This document shows positions 9,017 to 16,766 of a stretch of 39,007 nt of DNA, piece after piece (position 1 is the first letter of the stretch; the number at the start of each line of letters is the position of its first letter). The DNA lies in the IMG/VR virus record IMGVR_UViG_3300009537_000065, positions 1 to 39,007 of that record; one strand, written 5' to 3'. The notes beneath the pieces are model-generated. The model was not told where the DNA came from and searched no databases. It saw only the letters and a list, made by a program, of their open reading frames with translations. The position numbers were made by a program, and so were the translations under genes. The DNA comes from a virus.

Positions 9017-9532
9017 ATGAACATTACGCAATTCCGAAATAAATTGGGCGCAGGTGGGTCAAGACCAAATCAATTTTTAGTAACGCTGAATTTCCCTTTA
9101 CTGACAGGTTTCCAAGCAGGAGAACAGTCATTACTGGTAACAGCAGCCGCACTACCTGCATCTAACGTCAATCCAACGATTATTCAATACCGCGGCAGAG
9201 AAATCAAGCTCGCAGGCGAAAGAATCTTTGATCCGTGGACAATTACAATGGTCAACGACACTTCAATGAATCTTCGTAAGGGGTTTGAGCGTTGGTCAAA
9301 CCTGATGAATGAGCGCACAAATAACGGTGGAGCCACTCAGCCGCTAGCATATTTGGCAGATTTGCACGTTGCACAGCTAGACCGCAATGATGTAAAGCTC
9401 CGCGAATACCAGATTTTCAATGCATTCCCAATGAATATTTCTGAAGTTGCTCTGGCCTATAGTCAGAACGATGTTATTTCAGAATTCACCGTAACACTAC
9501 AGTATTCGCATTTTGAAGTAACACCTAGTTAA
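9017..9532 (+). CDS. 19: Tail tube protein gp19
   Basis: 171 aa (T4 gp19 is 163), with AGGAG 6 nt before the ATG. Hallmarks are FRNKLGAGGSRPNQFLVTL near the N-terminus, the ALPASNVNPTIIQYRGREIKLAGERIFDPW region (residues about 50-78) and the WTITMVNDTSMNLRKGFERW strand-helix. It makes the hexameric inner tube through which DNA passes. The sheath-tube order matches T4. No anomalies. Confidence 0.95.
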   Translation: MNITQFRNKLGAGGSRPNQFLVTLNFPLLTGFQAGEQSLLVTAAALPASNVNPTIIQYRGREIKLAGERIFDPWTITMVNDTSMNLRKGFERWSNLMNERTNNGGATQPLAYLADLHVAQLDRNDVKLREYQIFNAFPMNISEVALAYSQNDVISEFTVTLQYSHFEVTPS

Positions 9533-9553
9533 TTAACAGATAGGTAAAATATA

Positions 9554-11185
9554 ATGGACTTATTTGGATTTAATATTTCTCGGAAGGGGCACGCGGAAAC
9601 AGAAAAAAGTTTCGTTCCCCCTTCCGAGGACGGTGCGATTGACACTTACCGCGCGGTAGGGGGCCACTACGGCACCTACCTGGATTTAGACGGTGTTGTC
9701 AAAAACGAAGCAGACCTCATCAGACGATATCGTGAGATATCAATGTTTGCTGATGTTGATTCTGCCATTGATGATGTTGTCAATGAGGCAATTGCCAATA
9801 TTGACAGCGAAGATCCTGTAACGCTGTGTCTGGATGAAGTGAAGGGATTCTCGGTTAGCATCAAGAGTGCAATAGAGGAAGAATTCGAAGATATATTGAC
9901 AATGATGGATTTTTATAATAAAGGTCAAGAATACTTTAGGCGTTGGTATATTGATGGTAGAGTCTATTTTCATAAGGTCATTGACACTAAGTTTCCCAAA
10001 AAGGGTATAACAGACATTCGTTATGTTGACCCTAGAAAAATTCGCAAAGTTCGAGAAGTTCTGCGCGAACGGGATCCGGCTACAGGTGTTGAGTTTGTCA
10101 AATCAACTAACGAATTTTTCGTGTTTACTGAAAGAGGATTGCTCCCGGGAAAGAATATTGGTACTCTCGGAGCGTCACATCAAACAATACGAATCAACAA
10201 GGATTCAATTACATTCGTTCCGTCTGGTCTTATTGACCAAGACACGAATATGGTGCTTAGTTATATGCACAAGGCTATCAAGCCGGCAAATCAGTTGCGG
10301 ATGATGGAGAATGCATTGGTCATTTATCGTCTAGCAAGAGCACCAGAAAGAAGAATATTTTACATTGATGTCGGAAATCTTCCAAAGCAAAAGGCCGAGC
10401 AGTATCTAAAGGACATAATGGCTCGTTATCGCAACAAGCTCGTTTATGACGCAGAGACCGGCGAGATTCGGGATGACAAGAAGTATATGAGTATGTTGGA
10501 GGATTTTTGGCTTCCTCGTAGAGAAGGTGGTCGAGGTACGCAAATTGAAACTCTACCGGGCGGGCAGAATCTAGGAGAGATTGCTGATATTGACTATTTC
10601 CAAAGAAAGTTGTATCAGGCTCTCAATGTTCCTATGTCGCGCCTTCAACAGCAAGGTGGGTTGAACTTTGGGCGTGCCGCAGAAATTACCAGAGATGAGT
10701 TGAAGTTCACTAAGTTTATTGGAAAACTTCGTAGAAAGTTCTCTACTGTATTTTTAGATATCCTCAAGTCACAACTCCTGCTCAAAGGCATTGTTACTGA
10801 AGTTGATTGGGAAAAGATTCGCGAAGATATCAAGTTCAATTTTGCTCAGGATGCATACTACACCGAAAGCAAACAGCAAGAGCTTCATCGCACAAGAATG
10901 GAATTGCTCGGGATGGCAGCACCGTTTGATGGTAAGTATTTCAGCACCCAGTACATTCAGAAGGAAGTATTGCATTTGACCGATGCTGAAATGTCATCCA
11001 TTGAGAAGGAGAACAAGAAAAATCTCTCAGAGAATCCTCCAATGGATCCGAATGCAGGTCCTCTTCCAAGTGCAGGTCCGCCTCGCGGTGAACCAAAGCC
11101 CGACGAATCTAAGCCAGAGTTAAAACCAGAATCGAAGCCAGATAAACCCAAGCTGGTCGCATCTAACGTAAGGAATACAAGATGA
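9554..11185 (+). CDS. 20: Portal vertex protein gp20
   Basis: 543 aa (T4 gp20 is 524). The dodecameric portal nucleates prohead assembly and is the DNA channel used by gp17. Conserved segments: YRAVGGHYGTYLDLDG (about 33-48), ADVDSAIDDVVNEAI (about 73-87), DIRYVDPRKIRKVREV, ENALVIYRLARAPERRIFYIDVGNLP (about 256-281) and MSRLQQQGGLNFGRAAEITRDELKF (about 361-385). The last 50 residues are a proline/lysine-rich tail with EPKPDE, KPELKP and ESKPDKPK units, probably disordered. Its stop overlaps the next gene by 4 nt (ATGA). Confidence 0.96.
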   Translation: MDLFGFNISRKGHAETEKSFVPPSEDGAIDTYRAVGGHYGTYLDLDGVVKNEADLIRRYREISMFADVDSAIDDVVNEAIANIDSEDPVTLCLDEVKGFSVSIKSAIEEEFEDILTMMDFYNKGQEYFRRWYIDGRVYFHKVIDTKFPKKGITDIRYVDPRKIRKVREVLRERDPATGVEFVKSTNEFFVFTERGLLPGKNIGTLGASHQTIRINKDSITFVPSGLIDQDTNMVLSYMHKAIKPANQLRMMENALVIYRLARAPERRIFYIDVGNLPKQKAEQYLKDIMARYRNKLVYDAETGEIRDDKKYMSMLEDFWLPRREGGRGTQIETLPGGQNLGEIADIDYFQRKLYQALNVPMSRLQQQGGLNFGRAAEITRDELKFTKFIGKLRRKFSTVFLDILKSQLLLKGIVTEVDWEKIREDIKFNFAQDAYYTESKQQELHRTRMELLGMAAPFDGKYFSTQYIQKEVLHLTDAEMSSIEKENKKNLSENPPMDPNAGPLPSAGPPRGEPKPDESKPELKPESKPDKPKLVASNVRNTR

Positions 11186-11772
11186 GTAAACTAGACGAAC
11201 TTAAACAGAGTACGCTTAAGTCTTATGTTAAAAAGGCCACTGCGGACATTGCGCACCAAGAAAAGAATTATCAGGATGACCTTAAGAAACCACAAGATTT
11301 AGTTAAGCATCCTGGAAAATATGTCGCATCTCGCGAAAGAATGGGCGCGGCGCGCAAACAAATTCGCAAACGAATAATAGGGGTAATGTCCGCAGAAAAA
11401 AAACTCAAGGAGAATAATATGAACACCGAAGAAACTCCAACCGAAGTTTCAGAAGCAAAAAAGCCTGCCCTTAAGGCGTATCTTGATCGGCTGCGACACG
11501 CGAGAAAGAGAGCATTAAAGAAAATGCGAAAAGGATCTAAGCCGTTTCGCAAAGAAGAAGCAGATTTGCCGATATCTACAAATAAGGTTATGACCGAAGA
11601 ATATTCGTCTGCACTTCGCGATTTAATTGCCAACGTAGAGTCTGACAATTTAATAGATGCCAATGCAAACTTTATTTCGGCCATCAATCAGAAGATTGAG
11701 TATAGTTTAAATTTAGCAAAGGATGCTCTGGCTCAACGAATTTATTCGGCACCTGAATCTACAGAGAACTAA
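11182..11772 (+). CDS. 67: Prohead core protein, gp67-like at C-terminus
   Basis: 196 aa, translationally coupled to the portal gene. The N-terminus has a LDELKQSTLKSYVKKA motif shared with the next gene. A basic middle region follows (RLRHARKRALKKMRKGSK). Residues about 143-187 (SALRDLIANVESDNLIDANANF, then a helix ending ALAQRIYS) match the pattern of T4 gp67: a GLIEAIKSNDL-like start, then a helix with alternating charges. The place between portal and protease is that of genes 67/68. The T4 acidic tail is absent. Family knowledge: gp67 is an internal core protein degraded by gp21. A second in-frame start (ATG 11419, AAGGAG at 11407) could make a 117-aa short form. Confidence 0.6.
   Translation: MSKLDELKQSTLKSYVKKATADIAHQEKNYQDDLKKPQDLVKHPGKYVASRERMGAARKQIRKRIIGVMSAEKKLKENNMNTEETPTEVSEAKKPALKAYLDRLRHARKRALKKMRKGSKPFRKEEADLPISTNKVMTEEYSSALRDLIANVESDNLIDANANFISAINQKIEYSLNLAKDALAQRIYSAPESTEN
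11407..11421 (+). promoter_or_regulatory. Internal ribosome site and in-frame ATG
   Basis: AAGGAG at 11407-11412 is 6 nt before ATG 11419, which is codon 80 of the 11182 gene. It is as good as the ribosome sites used by real starts here. The product would lack the LDELKQ motif but keep the basic stretch and the gp67-like helix. Confidence 0.45.
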
Positions 11773-11773
11773 A

Positions 11774-12619
11774 ATGACCACGGACACTTCGGCTCCTGAA
11801 AATATAACCGAATTAGATGCTAAGACCTTGAAAAGTTATATTGCCAAGGCCAAGGCATCCAAGAAGAAGGCCGCGGATAAGGCACAAGATTATTATAGGG
11901 CAGTCAAGGGCGGAGATGAGAAAGAAATTGAGACGGCGTATTCTTCGGCCAAAAAGAATGCCAGAGTGTCTGCCAAAAGAACACTCGGTATAGGTGATGC
12001 TAAGTATAAGTTAAAATCTAAAGGTGTTGCAGAAGAATTCGAGGACTTGCCTTCGGATGAATTAAACGAACTCAATAAAGAAACTCTGATTGTATATAGA
12101 AAGAAAGCAGCCGATTCTCATTTTAATGCCGTAGAACGTAGAGGTAACTTAGGAGACAAGTCTACTCCTAGGGCGCAAGCTCTGTTAAAAAAGATACAGA
12201 AACGCAGAAAGGGATATCAGGCAGCAACAATGAATCTGTCAAAAAGTGCTTATGAGGAAACAGAAAGGAATACAGAAAATTCGCTGTCAGAGGAAGACTA
12301 TGATAGAGCGCGGGATGCTAAGTTCAGCGACGATGCTCCCGAGTATCGGTACAAAAAGACTCGCAAACCGCATCTTCGCCGTACTCCCCAATCTTCAGGA
12401 TCTGGGTCGCACGCGGTTCACGTTGACGGGAAAAAGTGGAAGTCGTTTTCTTCAGCCAAACACGCAACTAATGTGGCATTGAAACTGCAAGCTAAAGATA
12501 AGAATAAAAAATTCAGTATTCACAAAGAAGAAACTGAGTTGTCCGAACTAGATAATACTACTCTCAAGTCCTACGTTAAGAAGGCAAAGACAGAAGAAAC
12601 CAAAACCGGATATAAATAA
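11774..12619 (+). CDS. Prohead core/internal protein in gene 68 position, repeat-bearing
   Basis: 281 aa from ATG 11774, just after the previous stop; an upstream in-frame start at 11723 would overlap the preceding gene by 50 nt and is less likely. It is very rich in K, A, S and E. Three copies of an (I/L)xELxxxTL(K/I)xY motif occur: ITELDAKTLKSYIAKA near the N-terminus, LNELNKETLIVYRKKA mid-protein (about 96-111) and LSELDNTTLKSYVKKA near the C-terminus. A basic SGSGSHAVHVDGKKWKSFSS segment precedes the last copy. T4 gene 68 (141 aa) sits here, but I see no direct gp68 similarity. The reading frame appears to be cut short: the +1 frame continues with KTDALRARLILAVADKKN and a stop at 12674. 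Confidence 0.65.
   Translation: MTTDTSAPENITELDAKTLKSYIAKAKASKKKAADKAQDYYRAVKGGDEKEIETAYSSAKKNARVSAKRTLGIGDAKYKLKSKGVAEEFEDLPSDELNELNKETLIVYRKKAADSHFNAVERRGNLGDKSTPRAQALLKKIQKRRKGYQAATMNLSKSAYEETERNTENSLSEEDYDRARDAKFSDDAPEYRYKKTRKPHLRRTPQSSGSGSHAVHVDGKKWKSFSSAKHATNVALKLQAKDKNKKFSIHKEETELSELDNTTLKSYVKKAKTEETKTGYK
12611..12618 (+). promoter_or_regulatory. Late promoter TATAAATA overlapping a stop codon
   Basis: Perfect 8-mer formed by the last codons (TAT AAA TAA) of the 11774-12619 gene, 89 nt before the next start. It would drive the 12707 gene and the prohead protease gene. Confidence 0.7.
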
Positions 12620-12706
12620 AACAGATGCACTTCGGGCCAGATTGATATTGGCAGTAGCCGACAAGAAGAACTAAGTTCACAAACCATCTAAGTAGAGAGC
12701 AATACA

Positions 12707-13090
12707 ATGGCTTTAACCATTCTTAAAAATACACCAACGCACGCCGTTGTTAAAGTATATGATGATACAGACACCATTGAACTAACTGCGCTTGCACTTG
12801 AATCTCAAAGTGCGGATGCTCCGTTAGTTAACATTAAGTCGATTTATTGGATGTCAGGCAGCGAATCGTCTGCTATAAGTATTACTAGAGATGAAACTGT
12901 CCTTTATACTCTGCCCGCAAATGATGAGGGAATGGTTGACTTTATCGGATTTGTCGATAATGAACTAAACAATGAGGACATTGTGGTTTCGGCAACTAAT
13001 GGTGCAGTTGTCATTCTAGTTCTTATTAAGGTTACAGGATATGGAGATGAAGAACATCCATATCAGTCGTTGCCTGCAGAAGAGGAATAA
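12707..13090 (+). CDS. Small beta-rich protein between core and protease genes (127 aa)
   Basis: Not recognised by name. Alternating hydrophobic strands (HAVVKVYDDTDTIEL, VNIKSIYWMSG, AISITRDETVLYTLPAN, GAVVILVLIKVTGYG) suggest a single beta-sandwich domain with a short acidic tail. It lies between prohead core genes and gene 21 and is 3 nt from gene 21, so it is probably made late with the prohead proteins. A head decoration or minor virion protein is plausible; nothing in the sequence proves it. Confidence 0.7.
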   Translation: MALTILKNTPTHAVVKVYDDTDTIELTALALESQSADAPLVNIKSIYWMSGSESSAISITRDETVLYTLPANDEGMVDFIGFVDNELNNEDIVVSATNGAVVILVLIKVTGYGDEEHPYQSLPAEEE

Positions 13091-13093
13091 TCA

Positions 13094-13750
13094 ATGAAAC
13101 TTATTAAAGAGTTAGTAGAAGATGTTCAGATTATTTGTGAACAGACAGCCGCTTCTAAGAATTATTTTATAGAAGGTGTCTTTTTACAGAGCGATATAAC
13201 AAATAGAAATTCCAGAATGTATCCGAAAAATGTTCTTCAAAAAGAAGTGTCAAGGTATGTCAGGGAGTATGTTGATGCTAAGAGGGCATTTGGGGAGCTG
13301 GGACACCCAGAAGGACCAACTATCAATTTGGATCGTGTTTCCCATATGATAGTTTCGCTTAAGGAAGACGGCAAGAATTACGTAGGTCGCGCAAAGATTA
13401 TGGATACACCGATGGGTAAGATTGCAAAGAATCTTTTGGACGAGGGTGCTAAGTTGGGTGTTTCGTCTAGGGGGCTAGGAACAGTTCGTGTAACTAAGGA
13501 AGGAATCAACGAAGTTCAGAGTGACTTCTATCTAGCAACAGCCGCAGATATTGTTGCAGATCCTTCTGCGCCGGATGCGTTTGTTCAGGGCATTATGGAG
13601 AATGCAGAGTGGATGTTTGTCGAAGGTGTTTGGACATATCAAAAGATGGATGAGACGAAAAGACTCCTTGAACAAACACGCCGAAAACAGCTAGAAGAAA
13701 TTAAGATGCGAGTGTTTGAATCGTTTCTTTCCGAAATTTCAAAGAAGTAA
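13094..13750 (+). CDS. 21: Prohead core protease gp21
   Basis: 218 aa (T4 gp21 is 212). Serine protease of the T4 prohead (peptidase family S80). The His-containing segment GELGHPEGPTINLDRVSHMI (residues 68-87; His71 or His84) and the Ser segment LGVSSRGLGTV (residues 121-131; Ser124 or Ser125) are present in the usual order and spacing. The N-terminus YFIEGVFLQSDITNRNSRMYP is also characteristic. gp21 cleaves core and shell proteins after (L/I)xE sites and is itself destroyed, leaving room for DNA. It sits immediately before the scaffold gene as in T4. Confidence 0.95.
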   Translation: MKLIKELVEDVQIICEQTAASKNYFIEGVFLQSDITNRNSRMYPKNVLQKEVSRYVREYVDAKRAFGELGHPEGPTINLDRVSHMIVSLKEDGKNYVGRAKIMDTPMGKIAKNLLDEGAKLGVSSRGLGTVRVTKEGINEVQSDFYLATAADIVADPSAPDAFVQGIMENAEWMFVEGVWTYQKMDETKRLLEQTRRKQLEEIKMRVFESFLSEISKK

Positions 13751-13754
13751 TTGT

Positions 13755-13762
13755 AATAAATA
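13755..13762 (+). promoter_or_regulatory. Candidate late promoter AATAAATA before gene 22
   Basis: Differs from TATAAATA only at the first base and is followed by C, as in the 7263, 16729 and 18085 elements. It is 29 nt before the scaffold start. Confidence 0.45.
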
Positions 13763-13790
13763 CTAGAAACACTAATTTAGGAGATTTTCA

Positions 13791-15284
13791 ATGTCAGTAG
13801 AGAAAAAGATACGGGAGATGATGAATGCTCCCAAGGTACTAGAAGAAGGGTATCCTGGAGCAGGAAAGAACAAAGAGGAAAAGGCAATGGCACAGGGGTC
13901 ATCTTCAACCGAAACTCCAACAGTCGTTGCCAAGGGCCCCAATGCAGATGAGACTGCCAGGTCAGGTGCAGCCGCTTCTCTTGCGCCGGGTTCTTCACAG
14001 AAGGAAAACTCACCTGCCAAACAGGGGGCTTCAAAGGATGCTGAAGTTGAAGAATTGGACAAAGATGCTGTCGGCAAGTCCGCGGCAGCGAAGGCAACTA
14101 AAGCACCGACTCTCACGGCTAAAGGCGCTGGTCCTGCGATTAATTTCAAGGCGGTAGCCGAAGCCAAGGACGAGAAAGAGGACGAGGACGAGGACGAGGA
14201 CGAGGATGAGGACGAGGACGGGGAAGAGAAGGAAGAAAAGAAGGACAAGAAAGAATTCCCATTCGAAAAGAAAGAAAAGAAAGAGATGAAAGAAACTCTT
14301 ACGCAAGATGAATTCGATTCTCTTAGCGAAGAGGAACAGGCAGAGTATGAGGAAGTAATCTCAGAAGATGTAGGGAACGAACTCACGGAAGAAGAGTACA
14401 ACGGGCTTTCTGAGGAAGATAAGGCCGGTTATGAACTAACCGAATATAGCCTTTGGCGTCCGAAGGAGAGCGGGTTCACAGGTAGAGGTCACGAACCCAA
14501 GAAGAAGGGTAAGGCGAAGGCTTCCCCGAAGGCTTCCCCGAAGGCAGAAGCTAAGCCTGAAACAAAGAAGGAAGACTTCGTTCCTGAGATTAATGCTCTT
14601 TTCTCAGAAGAAGCTGACCTTTCCGAAGAATTCAAGACTAAGGCAGCGTCACTTTTCGAAGCCGTTGTTGCCGCTAGAGTTGCAGATATTCGTTCTGAGC
14701 TAGAGAACTCTCTTGCCGAAGAAACAACCGCAGTGATTGCGGAGCAGCGGGCTGAATTGGTTGAAAAGCTCGACAGCTATCTTTCATATGTGGTTGAGAA
14801 TTGGATGAGAGAGAATGAAGTTGCAATTGAGAACGGTCTCAGAACAGAGATTACCGAAGGCTTCATCGCCGGACTGAAGAATCTTTTTGAGGAAAACTTC
14901 ATTGAGATTCCCGAAGAAAAGCTGGATGTCATCGGTTCGATGGATACTGAGATTTCACAACTGAAGGAGGAAGTAAATGCTCGTATGGAAGAGGTAGTTT
15001 CTCTCAACAAGCAGTTAATTGTAGCTAAACGGGAAAGCATATTCCGAACTGTAACCGAAGATTTAGCTAAGACTGAAGTTGAAAAATTCGCATCGCTTAT
15101 CGAAGAAGTCTCATACGAGTCAGATGAACTTTTTGAAGAAAAGCTCAAAGTTATTAAGGAAACATATTTTCCTAAGGCAGTAAATTCAGGAACGGATTCA
15201 TATGAGTCCTCATCTGATTTGTTAGCAGAGGCTTCGCCTGCTGTTGCCGCTTATGCTAATGCAATTGGTCGCACACAGTTCTAA
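13791..15284 (+). CDS. 22: Prohead scaffold (core) protein gp22, enlarged
   Basis: 497 aa against 269 in T4. The C-terminal half is clearly gp22: long acidic coiled coil with KLDSYLSYVVENWMRENEVA (about 324-343), an ITEGFIAGLKNLFEENFIEIPEE stretch, then helices to the end. The N-terminal 280 residues are extra: low-complexity A/K/E/S segments, a run of about ten Asp-Glu pairs near residues 125-145, two copies of LTxxExxxLSEE(E/D)xAxYE near 190-225, and SPKASPKAEAK. gp22 forms the inner core on which gp23 assembles and is then chopped by gp21. The acidic run recalls the T4 gp67 tail, missing from the gp67-like protein here. AGGAG precedes the start. Confidence 0.92.
   Translation: MSVEKKIREMMNAPKVLEEGYPGAGKNKEEKAMAQGSSSTETPTVVAKGPNADETARSGAAASLAPGSSQKENSPAKQGASKDAEVEELDKDAVGKSAAAKATKAPTLTAKGAGPAINFKAVAEAKDEKEDEDEDEDEDEDEDGEEKEEKKDKKEFPFEKKEKKEMKETLTQDEFDSLSEEEQAEYEEVISEDVGNELTEEEYNGLSEEDKAGYELTEYSLWRPKESGFTGRGHEPKKKGKAKASPKASPKAEAKPETKKEDFVPEINALFSEEADLSEEFKTKAASLFEAVVAARVADIRSELENSLAEETTAVIAEQRAELVEKLDSYLSYVVENWMRENEVAIENGLRTEITEGFIAGLKNLFEENFIEIPEEKLDVIGSMDTEISQLKEEVNARMEEVVSLNKQLIVAKRESIFRTVTEDLAKTEVEKFASLIEEVSYESDELFEEKLKVIKETYFPKAVNSGTDSYESSSDLLAEASPAVAAYANAIGRTQF
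14178..14220 (+). repeat. Short tandem repeat of GAC/GAT-GAG codons in gene 22
   Basis: Consecutive GAGGAC/GAGGAT hexamers encode an alternating Glu-Asp run in the scaffold protein. Such tracts can change length by slippage in 6-nt steps while keeping the frame. Confidence 0.85.
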
Positions 15285-15297
15285 AAAGTTCCATTTG

Positions 15298-15305
15298 TAT
15301 AAATA
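15298..15305 (+). promoter_or_regulatory. Late promoter TATAAATA before gene 23
   Basis: Perfect 8-mer 40 nt before the capsid start, inside the 60-nt gap after gene 22. A strong AAGGAG ribosome site follows. This is the expected arrangement for the most abundant late protein. Confidence 0.88.
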
Positions 15306-15344
15306 ATAGTAAAGGTTTAACACAATAACACAAGGAGATAGTAA

Positions 15345-16658
15345 ATGTTTTTATCAGAGAAGCTACAAGAGAAGTGGGCACCGGTTCTGGATCACCCTGA
15401 ACTTTCGCAAATTAAGGATGCCTACAAGAGAGCAGTCACCGCAGTAGTTCTTGAGAACCAAGAAAGGGCTCTCCGGGAAGAGAAGCAAGCTATGTTCTCC
15501 GAAGATGCTCCCGCTAATAGCGGATTCGGCAGCGCAGGAACACTTGATAAGTATGACCCCATTCTTATCAGCCTAGTTCGTCGGTCACTCCCGAACCTTA
15601 TGGCCTATGATATTGCTGGCGTCCAGCCAATGACTGGTCCGACTGGCCTTATCTTCGCTATGAAGTCACGTTACACGAACAAGTCGGGTGCAGAAGCTCT
15701 GTTCAACGAAGCTGACACCGGATTCTCAGGATATCAGGGTTCACACGCAGGTTCAAACCCGACAACATCGGCAATTGACGGTGGCACATACAAGACAGGT
15801 AAGGGTATCACCACTGACGAAGCTGAAGCTCTCGGAACAGGTGGGTCAAGTGGTGAGTTCGGAGAGATGGCTTTCTCAATCGAAAAGACAACTGTTACAG
15901 CCAAGTCACGCGCACTCAAGGCCGAATACACAGTTGAGCTTGCACAGGACCTCAAGGCAATTCACGGGCTTGATGCTGAATCAGAACTCAGCAACATTCT
16001 CTCACAAGAAATTCTTGCTGAAATCAACCGTGAAGTTGTTCGTACAATCTATCACGTTGCTAAGAAGGGTGCACAATCAACTTCGACACCTGGAACATTC
16101 GACCTTGACGTTGATTCAAACGGACGTTGGTCAGTTGAGCGTTTCAAGGGTCTTCTGTTCCAAGTTGAGCGCGATGCTAACGTAATCGCACAAGAGACTC
16201 GTCGTGGGCGTGGTAACTTCATCATCTGCTCGTCAGATGTTGCAGCCGCACTCGCAATGACAGGCAAGCTCGACTATACGCCTGCTCTTGGCTCAAATGC
16301 AGGAATCTCGTCTGATGATACCGGCAACACATTCGCTGGCACACTCAATGGTCGTTACAAGGTCTTCATTGATCCCTACACAGCCAATATCGGAGCAGCT
16401 TCACAGTTCCTCGTAGTCGGTTATAAGGGAGCATCAGCTTATGACGCTGGTATCTTCTATTGCCCATACGTTCCGCTTCAGATGGTTCGTGCAATGGATC
16501 CGAATTCATTCCAACCGAAGATTGGTTTCAAGACACGTTATGGGATGGTAGCTAATCCGTTCATCACAACAACTGATAACGGTGCAACGGATGCGGACAC
16601 ATTCACGAAGTACCGCAATCACTACTATCGCAGAATTCAAGTAACAAATCTCCTGTAA
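15345..16658 (+). CDS. 23: Major capsid protein gp23
   Basis: 437 aa (T4 gp23 is 521). The diagnostic stretch KYDPILISLVRRSLPNLMAYD (about 67-87), followed by IAGVQPMTGPTGLIFAM, is nearly universal in T4-like capsids. The HK97-fold body follows, with GMVANPF near the C-terminus and an RRIQVTNLL end. The first 55-60 residues (helix, ending near MFSEDAPANSG) correspond to the delta domain removed by gp21. Relative to T4 it is shorter, like capsids of distant marine relatives; a separate vertex protein gp24 is not encoded next to it. Many GC-richer codons reflect high expression. Confidence 0.97.
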   Translation: MFLSEKLQEKWAPVLDHPELSQIKDAYKRAVTAVVLENQERALREEKQAMFSEDAPANSGFGSAGTLDKYDPILISLVRRSLPNLMAYDIAGVQPMTGPTGLIFAMKSRYTNKSGAEALFNEADTGFSGYQGSHAGSNPTTSAIDGGTYKTGKGITTDEAEALGTGGSSGEFGEMAFSIEKTTVTAKSRALKAEYTVELAQDLKAIHGLDAESELSNILSQEILAEINREVVRTIYHVAKKGAQSTSTPGTFDLDVDSNGRWSVERFKGLLFQVERDANVIAQETRRGRGNFIICSSDVAAALAMTGKLDYTPALGSNAGISSDDTGNTFAGTLNGRYKVFIDPYTANIGAASQFLVVGYKGASAYDAGIFYCPYVPLQMVRAMDPNSFQPKIGFKTRYGMVANPFITTTDNGATDADTFTKYRNHYYRRIQVTNLL

Positions 16659-16691
16659 TCTATTATAATTACGGAGAGTACGAATTACAGC

Positions 16692-16713
16692 AGGGAGTAC
16701 GAAAGTGCTCCCT
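16692..16713 (+). terminator. Terminator after the capsid gene
   Basis: Stem of 9 bp (AGGGAGTAC / GTGCTCCCT, one G-T wobble) with a GAAA tetraloop, then TCTGTTT. It lies 34 nt after the gp23 stop and separates capsid transcription from the inserted endonuclease gene. Confidence 0.7.
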
Positions 16714-16728
16714 TCTGTTTGACTAGAC

Positions 16729-16737
16729 TATAAATAC
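16729..16737 (+). promoter_or_regulatory. Late promoter TATAAATAC before the homing endonuclease
   Basis: Perfect late 8-mer plus C, just downstream of the terminator and 38 nt before the TTG start of the endonuclease gene. Confidence 0.75.
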
Positions 16738-16766
16738 ATATGTCTTGAAACCAATGGAGAGCAATT

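Noticed and set aside
13772-14401. Antisense open frame rich in Ser (209 aa)
   Set aside because: Mirror of the acidic low-complexity part of gp22; codon bias alone keeps the frame open.
15345-15530. gp21 cleavage site in gp23
   Set aside because: A cut near residue 55-60 is expected, but no clear (L/I)xE site stands out there, so I do not place it.
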